This document shows, in pieces, positions 45,093-50,532 of a stretch of 50,532 bases of DNA. Position 1 is the stretch's first letter, and every line of letters begins with the position of its first letter. Origin of the DNA: Alphaproteobacteria bacterium (GTDB lineage Bacteria; Pseudomonadota; Alphaproteobacteria; DSM-16000; Inquilinaceae); NCBI GenBank assembly GCA_028284045.1, contig JANQSN010000023.1:1-50532 (forward strand). Reading direction: 5' to 3'. The position numbers and the translations under genes were made by a program. A model generated the notes under the pieces. That model ran no database searches. It saw nothing but the letters and a program-made list of their open reading frames with translations, and was not told the origin of the DNA.

Positions 45093-45758
45093 ATGGCATT
45101 GCAGGTGGAGCTGGACCAGGTCTCCATGCAGTTCGGGGAGACCGTCGCGCTCCGCGACGCCAGCGTACGCATCGAGGCGGGCGAGGCGATCAGCTTCATC
45201 GGTCCGAGGGGCTGCGGCAAGACGACCATCTTGCGCCTGATCGCCGGTCTGAACGAGCCGACGAGCGGCCATATCCGCATCGGCGGGCGGGACATGGCCG
45301 GCGTCGGGCCGGCCGATCGGCCGACCGGGCTGGTCTTGCACTCCATGCCCGTCTATCCGCTGATGCGGGTCTGGGAGAACGTCGTCTTTCACCTAGACGC
45401 GGACTCGCAAGACCGGCGCCAGCGCCGCGCCTTGGCGGAGGACCTGCTCGGCCGCTTCGCGCTGGCGGGGGAGGCCGACCGCGCCTTGATCGAGCTCGAC
45501 GCGCTTGACCGGTTGCGGGTCGCCATCGCGGGTGTCCTGGCGACTCGGCCGGCGGTGCTGCTGCTCGACGAGCCGATCGCGGCCCTGCCGCAGAGCCTGG
45601 CGGACCCGTTGTTGGAAGACTTGGTCGCCCTGCATGGCCGCGGCGATCTGACGGTCATCTACATCACGGGCGACGAGGCGGTGCCGCGCCGCCTGGGGGG
45701 CCGAATTGCGCGGATGCAGGGCGGCCGCATCGAACGGATCGACGCAGCCAGCGGTTGA
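45093..45758 (+). CDS. Degenerate ABC-type ATPase (orphan)
   Basis: The 221-residue protein clearly derives from an importer ATPase. It retains Walker A (GPRGCGKTT, K43) and Walker B (AVLLLDEP, D159, E160). The Q-loop reads VLHSMPVYPLM (Gln to His83), the LSGGQ signature is replaced by ELDALDRLRVA, the D-loop SNLD by AALP, and the H-loop His by Gly193. No permease or binding protein is adjacent. It is unlikely to be a normal transport motor and may be a regulatory or nucleotide-binding relic. The frame is intact, so it appears maintained. Confidence 0.85.
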   Translation: MALQVELDQVSMQFGETVALRDASVRIEAGEAISFIGPRGCGKTTILRLIAGLNEPTSGHIRIGGRDMAGVGPADRPTGLVLHSMPVYPLMRVWENVVFHLDADSQDRRQRRALAEDLLGRFALAGEADRALIELDALDRLRVAIAGVLATRPAVLLLDEPIAALPQSLADPLLEDLVALHGRGDLTVIYITGDEAVPRRLGGRIARMQGGRIERIDAASG

Positions 45759-45782
45759 GCGGCGTTGCGGGCTCTCTCCGCA

Positions 45783-45855
45783 CGGCGACTCGGAAAGCGC
45801 GACAAAACAAGACGATAGAGCGTGCTGGGTTGACCAAATAGAGCCCAGCGCGCAC
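45783..45855 (-). repeat. Dispersed hairpin repeat, copy 2
   Basis: The - strand from 45835 to 45783 repeats copy 1 (8859-8910): both share CAACCCAGCACGCTC and TTCCGAGTCGCCG with scattered differences between. The hairpin here is imperfect (GAGCGTGCTGGG with CCCAGCGCGCAC). It lies just after the degenerate ATPase gene and could act as its terminator. Confidence 0.75.
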
Positions 45856-45930
45856 TAGTCTCCAGGCGATCCGGCAAGGGTGCCGGCGCAGCGCGGCCCC
45901 GAGGGCCGGCGGACGGCGGGAGGGTCGAGG

Positions 45931-46440
45931 ATGGGTGTGCTTGGCTTCCTCATCGGGTTGCTGGTGGGCGCCGTGGGAACCTGGGTCCTGCTTGGCGGTG
46001 CCGGCCAGGGCCGCCGGCGACTGTCCATCGCGCCGCCGACCGGCAAGGCCGACCCGGCTGCCGGATCCGTCGAGGAGATGCGGCGTCTGCATGGCGAGAT
46101 CGCCGATCTCCGGCGCCGGCTCGAAGCGGCGGAGGAGGCGCGCGCCCGCGCCGAAGCGGCGCTTGCCGGCGCCGGCGCGCCGCCATCGCCTGAACCGGCG
46201 CCCGGACCGACGGCCGCCGTGGCGGCGGGCAGTAGCGATGCGGCCGACGATCTGACGAAGATCAAGGGTGTTGGGCCGAAACTGCAGGACAAGCTGCACG
46301 GTCTGGGGATTCGCACCTATCGGCAGATCGCCGACCTGACGGCGGCCGACATCGCGCGGATCGACGAAACCTTGAATTTCCGGGGCCGGATCGAACGCGA
46401 AGCCTGGGTCGACCAGGCCAAGGCGCTGGTCGGTAACTAA
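45931..46440 (+). CDS. Membrane-anchored helix-hairpin-helix protein
   Basis: The 169-residue protein has a membrane helix (VLGFLIGLLVGAVGTWVLL), an Ala/Glu/Arg coiled coil (about 45-80), a Pro/Ala linker and a C-terminal helix-hairpin-helix domain. That domain (DDLTKIKGVGPKLQDKLHGLGIRTYRQIADLTAADI) is of the kind also found attached to L21-like proteins. The function is unknown; a role in binding nucleic acid near the membrane is inference. GGGAGGG lies upstream of the chosen ATG. Confidence 0.8.
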   Translation: MGVLGFLIGLLVGAVGTWVLLGGAGQGRRRLSIAPPTGKADPAAGSVEEMRRLHGEIADLRRRLEAAEEARARAEAALAGAGAPPSPEPAPGPTAAVAAGSSDAADDLTKIKGVGPKLQDKLHGLGIRTYRQIADLTAADIARIDETLNFRGRIEREAWVDQAKALVGN

Positions 46441-46511
46441 GCTTGGGGCAAGCAGCGCGCCGGTCGCGCCCTTCGCGAAGCCATCCGGTTCGAACGGTCG
46501 GAGCTTCTGAC

Positions 46512-47456
46512 ATGCCGCACCCATCTTTCCTTGCGCACAAACCGGTCGGACGCGCTCGCTTTGGCGGTCTTCGGTCGGTGTTGGCGGTCGCCCTGGCCGC
46601 CCTGGTGGCCGCCCTGGTGGCCGCCTGCGGTGGCGACCCGGTGCCACCACCAGCGGAGGAGCCGAGGCCGCGCCTGCGCTTGGTAAGCGCCGAACCGTCG
46701 GCCGGCCCCGCGACACCGGCGATCCAGACCCCGGTGCCCGCCGCACCACGCGGGGTCATCGGCCAGGACGACCGTCGGCCGGTAGACAGCCAGGAATGGC
46801 CCTGGTCGGCGATCGGACGGATCAATCGCGGTGTCGATGCCGGTTTCTGCACCGGCGTCCTGGTCGGTCCCGACCGGGTGGTGACGGCGGCGCATTGCCT
46901 CTACGACCAGCGCCGCCGGGCGATGGTCCATCCCGCCGACCTGCATTTCGTCGCCGGGTACGACCGCGGCAGCTTCGTCGCGCATTCCACCGCACGCGAC
47001 GTGCTGCTGCCGAGCCCGAGCGCCGGGTCGACGCCGTTCAACCGTCCGCAGGAGGGTTGGGCGGTCCTGGTGCTGGAGCAGCGGCTGGCGATTCCGCCCG
47101 TCGCGATGGCCGGGGCCTACACGATCGGCGGCAGCGGCCGCTTGGTCCGAGCCGGCTATGGCCAGGATCGTGCGCATGCCCTGTCGGCCCATTTCGACTG
47201 CCGGTTGCTGGCGCGAGAGGACGGCCCTGGCTCCTTGTCGCACAACTGCGACGCGGTCCGCGGGGAGAGCGGTTCGCCGCTACTGTGGTTCGTCGATGGC
47301 CGACCCCCGGTGGTGATCGGCATCACGCTCGGGACCCGCGGCATTGGGTCGGACGCGCGCGGCACCGGGGTCGATGCCGGGGCGTTCCGCGACGCCGCGT
47401 TGAGATCGGCGGATGCGGGCGCGCCGGTGCCGGCGTTGGCGCTCCGCCCCGAATAG
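46512..47456 (+). CDS. Trypsin-like serine protease, lipoprotein, catalytic Asp apparently lost
   Basis: The 314-residue protein has a lipoprotein signal (VLAVALAALVAALVAACGG, lipid Cys39) and a chymotrypsin-fold domain. The His is in VTAAHC (H128) and the Ser in CDAVRGESGSPLL (S253). Where the family has D-W/I-A-L, this protein reads PQEGWAVLVLE. Gly182 (codon GGT, one base from GAT) takes the place of Asp. It may be inactive, weakly active or use another acid such as Glu181. It should sit in the periplasm on a membrane. Confidence 0.87.
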   Translation: MPHPSFLAHKPVGRARFGGLRSVLAVALAALVAALVAACGGDPVPPPAEEPRPRLRLVSAEPSAGPATPAIQTPVPAAPRGVIGQDDRRPVDSQEWPWSAIGRINRGVDAGFCTGVLVGPDRVVTAAHCLYDQRRRAMVHPADLHFVAGYDRGSFVAHSTARDVLLPSPSAGSTPFNRPQEGWAVLVLEQRLAIPPVAMAGAYTIGGSGRLVRAGYGQDRAHALSAHFDCRLLAREDGPGSLSHNCDAVRGESGSPLLWFVDGRPPVVIGITLGTRGIGSDARGTGVDAGAFRDAALRSADAGAPVPALALRPE

Positions 47457-47549
47457 ACCATCTAAGAGACGATCCACGCCCAAACGGGTCCGCTTCGGCG
47501 GTCCTGAGACGGGCAGCGCCACACATGGCACCGGCACTGAGGCGGACGA

Positions 47550-48626
47550 ATGGCGGATGACGGCCTCAGGGCAAGTGCAGTGAGCGGCGGCGGGACCGCG
47601 GCGCCGACCTTTCTGGAAGATGTCTGGTACTGCTTGGGTCCGGGTGCTCGGCTGAAGCGTGAGCGCATGCAGGGGCTCATGCTGGCGGGACAGCCGGTCC
47701 TGCTGGGGCGCGATCGCGACGGCAGCGCCTTCGCGCTCCGCGATCTCTGTCCGCACCGCGGCGCACCGTTGAGCTGCGGCGTCTTCGACGGGCGGGAGAT
47801 CGAGTGCTGCTATCACGGTTGGCGCTTCGGCACCGACGGTCGCTGCACGCATATTCCGTCGCTGCTGGACGATCACGGCGTCTCGGTGGAGCGGATCCGC
47901 ACGCCGGCCTGGCCCGTGCGGGAGGCGCACGGGCTGATTTGGGTCTATCTCGGCAAGGACACGCCGGACCACGAACCGCCCGACATTCCGGGCTTCGCGG
48001 CGTCGGCGCGTCCCTCCCTGCTGATGGAGATGACCTTCGACTGCCCTGTCGACCACGCGGTGATCGGTCTGCTCGACCCCGCGCATACGCCGAACGTGCA
48101 TCGCTCCTGGTTCTGGCGCAGCGGACGCAACCTGAAGCAGAAGGCCAAGCGGTTCGGACCGTCGGAGCTTGGCTTCACCATGTTGCGCCACACGCCCAGC
48201 ACCAAGTCCGTCGCCTACGGCATCCTGGGCGGACAGCCGGAGACGGAGATCGTCTTCCGCCTGCCGGGCCTGCGGTTGGAGGAGATCCGCATCGGCCGCC
48301 ACCGTGTGTGCGGCCTGACAGCCATCTCGCCGATCGACGCGGACAGCGCGCGGGTGGTGCACGCGATCTGGTGGACGATCCCTTGGCTGACGCTGCTGAA
48401 GCCGGTCTTGCGCGTCTTCGCCCACCAGTTCCTCGACCAGGACCGGCGCATGGCAGCGATTCAAAAGCGCGGCTTGCGGTTCAACCCGTCGCTGATGCTG
48501 ATCCGCGACGCGGACACCCAGGGGCGGTGGTACTACCAGCTCAAGGCGGAGCGGCAGCGGTCCCGCGCGGCCGGGCGTCCCTTCGAGAACCCGGTCCGCG
48601 AGACCACCTTGCGTTGGCGAACCTGA
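47550..48626 (+). CDS. Rieske non-heme iron oxygenase, alpha-subunit type
   Basis: The 358-residue protein has the 2Fe-2S motif CPHRG (C-x-H) and CCYHGW (C-x2-H). The mononuclear iron site is seen in DHAVIGLLDPAHTPNVH (two His and a likely Asp). It resembles small ring-hydroxylating or demethylating oxygenases. No reductase or ferredoxin gene is adjacent, so electrons must come from elsewhere. GAGG is 8 nt before the ATG. The substrate is unknown. It converges on the B12-like gene. Confidence 0.92.
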   Translation: MADDGLRASAVSGGGTAAPTFLEDVWYCLGPGARLKRERMQGLMLAGQPVLLGRDRDGSAFALRDLCPHRGAPLSCGVFDGREIECCYHGWRFGTDGRCTHIPSLLDDHGVSVERIRTPAWPVREAHGLIWVYLGKDTPDHEPPDIPGFAASARPSLLMEMTFDCPVDHAVIGLLDPAHTPNVHRSWFWRSGRNLKQKAKRFGPSELGFTMLRHTPSTKSVAYGILGGQPETEIVFRLPGLRLEEIRIGRHRVCGLTAISPIDADSARVVHAIWWTIPWLTLLKPVLRVFAHQFLDQDRRMAAIQKRGLRFNPSLMLIRDADTQGRWYYQLKAERQRSRAAGRPFENPVRETTLRWRT

Positions 48627-48641
48627 ACGTTTGAACGCCCG

Positions 48642-49550
48642 TCAGTGGGGCGTCGTGGCGGATGATCGGTCCGGCGACGTAGCGACGGGCGTCTGGGCCG
48701 CATCCCCCCGGTGAACGGCGGGCCGGCACCATTGCGCTTCCCACAGGGTCTCCAGCGGATCGCGGACGATGCCGTCGGCGTCCAGCGCGAGGAGGGGCTG
48801 GATCGCCCCCTGATAGGCACCGGCCAGGATCAGGAGCCGCAACCCCGGATTGCGCGATGCCGACAGGATCGTCTCGATCAACCGCGGCAGCCGATCCACC
48901 TGGCCCGCCTGAACCACGGAGATCAGCGCGAGATCGCTGGACGTGCGGGCGAACCAACCGACGATGGCGGACTCCTCAAGTCCTTCGATGCCCTCGACCT
49001 GCCACCCAGCCTCCGACAGATAGACTTGGTGTACGAGGGGATCGAGGCTCGCCCGATCCCCCGGGACCGACAGGATGGTGGCGTGGCCGACGCGCCGGCG
49101 CACCTCGATCGGCTCGCCGACCCGCGGCATCAGCCGTGAGACCAGAAGCCGCAGGTTGCAGAGCCCGATGGTCAGGTCGATCGACGTGCACAGATCGCCG
49201 CGCCACATCTCCTCCAGCCGTCGCGCGGCGCCGATCAGAAGATCGTGCAAGACGACGTCCAGGGACGTACCGCCGTCGCACAGCGCATCGACGGCTGCGG
49301 CCGCCGCCGCTGGGTCGGGCCGGATCACCAAGGCGACGAGGCTGTCGATCCGGTCCTTGGCCATACGGCTGCGGCACAGATCGCTGCGGACATGGGCCGT
49401 CAGCCCATAGCGGAGCAGAAGCCGGGTGACCACCGCTTCGGCGGCCGTCCTCGCCTCATAGGATGGCGTGCCTTCGGGCGTGTCCGGGGACCGACCAGGC
49501 ACAGGTCCAAAGTCGTCGGCCGGCGACGATCTGGCGACTTCCTGGGGCAT
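48642..49550 (-). CDS. Cobalamin-binding-domain-like protein lacking the B12 His
   Basis: The 302-residue protein has a helical cap (LHDLLIGAARRLEEMWRGDLCTSIDLTIGLCNLRLLVSRL) and a flavodoxin-like domain from about residue 155 (ATILSVPGDRASLDPLVHQVYLSEAGWQVEGI). This is the arrangement of AerR/PpaA-like B12 regulators. Where those have E-R/Q-H-x-x-G, this protein reads GDRASLDP, so the lower-axial His is missing. It may no longer bind cobalamin. The ATG at 49550 has GGAGGAGG 6 nt before it; the longer upstream frame is rejected. Confidence 0.75.
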   Translation of the reverse strand: MPQEVARSSPADDFGPVPGRSPDTPEGTPSYEARTAAEAVVTRLLLRYGLTAHVRSDLCRSRMAKDRIDSLVALVIRPDPAAAAAAVDALCDGGTSLDVVLHDLLIGAARRLEEMWRGDLCTSIDLTIGLCNLRLLVSRLMPRVGEPIEVRRRVGHATILSVPGDRASLDPLVHQVYLSEAGWQVEGIEGLEESAIVGWFARTSSDLALISVVQAGQVDRLPRLIETILSASRNPGLRLLILAGAYQGAIQPLLALDADGIVRDPLETLWEAQWCRPAVHRGDAAQTPVATSPDRSSATTPH

Positions 49551-49934
49551 CGTACGCCTCCTCCAGCGCTCGCGATCGTACGGACGAAACAGTCGCAAAG
49601 GGGAAGCGTGCCTGGGTACACGAGGCACGGGTTCGATCCCGATGCGCCGACATCCGTCGAAACCGCTTAAATCGTCGCCGACAAATCCCGGCCGGCTCGG
49701 GACCGTGGGGGAGGTCACACCAGAAAACCGTAGGCAAACCGGGCGTTTTCGACAGCGCTTGCGACGCGCAATAGACCGCGCCCGGTTCAACCGCGCCCAT
49801 TCTCAAAGCGGCGCGGATGGCCCCGCAATGATCTGCGTCAACCCGTCACAGGTCGTGCGGATACATGACGATATGCGGGACGGAGCGCCGATGGGCTGTA
49901 TCGGCCTCGATCACCCGCATACACAGTGTTCGGG
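49551..49934. other. Gene-free stretch between the B12-like and lipoprotein genes
   Basis: No coding region is convincing. Inverted arms AACCGGGCG (49737-49745) and CGCCCGGTT (49779-49787) could be an operator or a weak terminator for the lipoprotein gene. No cobalamin riboswitch motif is recognised, although a B12-like gene follows. Confidence 0.5.
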
Positions 49935-50378
49935 TTATGGCTGAAGAACGAGGGGAAGCACCGTACGCCCCGGCGGAAAGCCCTCGCCGTCGGAGACGTC
50001 TTCCTCGAAGACCTCCAGGTGGCCGATCTGCCGTTCCGCCGCGGTATAGGTCACGGTGAAGGCGAAGGGACCCGGTCCGTCGACACCGCCGCCCATGGCG
50101 AAGCCGCTGTTCAGCAGGCTGCCGTCGCGGGCGATCAGGCGCCAGACGACCGTGCTCTCGAAGGTACGCGAGCAGCCGGCGACGGCGAAGCCGCTATCGA
50201 CCCGGGTGCCGGCCAGCGGCACCGTCGCGATGACGAACGCGGCATCGTCGAGCGCGCCATCGGCGAGGGTGCAGGCGTCGACCACCGGCGGGGCCACCGG
50301 CCGTTCGCCGGTCCCGCGTTCGGCGCAGGCGGTCAGGGCGACCGCCGCGGCGGCGAGAAGGACGAGACGAGGTCCCAT
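49935..50378 (-). CDS. Lipoprotein with Gmad2 immunoglobulin-like domain
   Basis: The 147-residue protein has a lipoprotein signal (LVLLAAAAVALTACAE) and a Gmad2-type beta domain. The domain shows VPLAGTRVDSGFAVAGCSRTFESTVVWRL, GPGPFAFTVTYT and GHLEVFEEDVSDGEG. Gmad2 domains occur in spore-germination and envelope proteins, and a carbohydrate or cell-wall role is usually inferred. AGGA lies 7 nt before the ATG and abuts a 16-bp hairpin arm that may control translation. Confidence 0.85.
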   Translation of the reverse strand: MGPRLVLLAAAAVALTACAERGTGERPVAPPVVDACTLADGALDDAAFVIATVPLAGTRVDSGFAVAGCSRTFESTVVWRLIARDGSLLNSGFAMGGGVDGPGPFAFTVTYTAAERQIGHLEVFEEDVSDGEGFPPGRTVLPLVLQP

Positions 50379-50387
50379 GAGCAATCC

Positions 50388-50456
50388 TCCCAATCGCGTA
50401 AGAGCGGCGTGGTCTCGCCGGCCGCCGACAAGATGTCATGTCTTACGCGGTTGGGA
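50388..50456 (-). promoter_or_regulatory. Long inverted repeat in the lipoprotein leader
   Basis: TCCCAATCGCGTAAGA (50388-50403) and TCTTACGCGGTTGGGA (50441-50456) pair over 16 positions with one mismatch. On the - strand the hairpin begins 23 bases after the tRNA-Lys 3' end. Its last arm touches the ribosome site (AGGA) of the lipoprotein gene. It may be a tRNA terminator, an operator or an RNA switch. Confidence 0.6.
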
Positions 50457-50478
50457 AATTGCGTTCGTCTGGTGGGCG

Positions 50479-50532
50479 TGGTGGGCGCACAAGGACTCGA
50501 ACCTTGGACCCGCTGATTAAGAGTCAGCTGCT
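50479..50532 (-). tRNA. tRNA-Lys (CTT), 5' end outside the window
   Basis: The - strand shows the anticodon stem-loop CTGACTCTTAATCAG (anticodon CTT, 50519-50521), the T arm CAAGGTTCGAGTCCTTG, the acceptor 3' strand TGCGCCC, A and an encoded CCA. The D arm start and 5' acceptor strand lie beyond the right edge. Confidence 0.93.

Noticed and set aside
49551..49934. Cobalamin riboswitch upstream of the B12-like gene
   Set aside because: No B12-box-like motif was found; only a 9-bp inverted repeat is visible.

Overview
This is a high-GC window with the codon use and gene families of an alphaproteobacterium, most likely in or near the Rhodospirillales. The placement rests on the rpiB-glyA-nrdR-ribD-ribE-ribH-nusB-thiL-fliL-hppA block, a MucR regulator, an LdtR-like MarR regulator, a DUF6898 protein and a short type II-C Cas9. 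This is an inference from gene content, not a sequence search.

Positions 1-5960 hold a type II-C CRISPR-Cas locus. Four identical 36-nt repeats with 30-nt spacers start at the window edge, so the array continues to the left. It is read on the + strand toward a hairpin terminator. cas9, cas1 and cas2 lie on the - strand and converge on the array. Upstream of cas9 is an AT-richer stretch with a small basic ORF, a palindrome, a degenerate repeat, a tracrRNA gene and a decayed second copy of the tracrRNA 3' half. An orphan FitA-like antitoxin gene lies between the two tracr copies. The degenerate repeat can fold onto the tracrRNA anti-repeat. The bases just before it match a site upstream of the cas genes, which suggests a self-guided long tracrRNA that represses the cas promoter.

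Positions 5991-11330 hold an RpiR-regulated ABC uptake operon (regulator, binding protein, fused permease, ATPase) on the - strand, then tRNA-Asn. Positions 11484-19734 are housekeeping and catabolic genes: threonine ammonia-lyase, a penicillin-acylase-family Ntn hydrolase, two alpha/beta hydrolases, a secreted hypothetical protein, and a 3-hydroxyisobutyryl-CoA hydrolase with an extra N-terminal domain. Positions 19917-21095 carry LdtR-like, DUF6898 and MucR genes.

Positions 21394-32632 are the conserved metabolic block. It is interrupted between ribD and ribE by about 1.9 kb with a DEAD-box helicase gene bounded by imperfect inverted repeats and CTAG. No ribBA is present in the block. Positions 32694-37537 are oxidoreductases and an M20-family amidohydrolase.

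Positions 37566-42111 hold an MBOAT acyltransferase, an SGNH-like partner (apparently frameshifted near its start), an acyl carrier protein and an acetyl-CoA-synthetase-like ligase. Together these have the four roles of a Dlt-type acyl-export machine. A divergently read Pat-type protein acetyltransferase follows.

The right end has a degenerate ABC ATPase, a membrane HHH protein, a trypsin-like lipoprotein lacking the usual catalytic Asp, a Rieske oxygenase, a B12-domain-like protein lacking the cobalamin His, a Gmad2 lipoprotein behind a strong RNA hairpin, and a tRNA-Lys cut by the window edge. A hairpin-bearing dispersed repeat occurs at about 8.9 kb and 45.8 kb.
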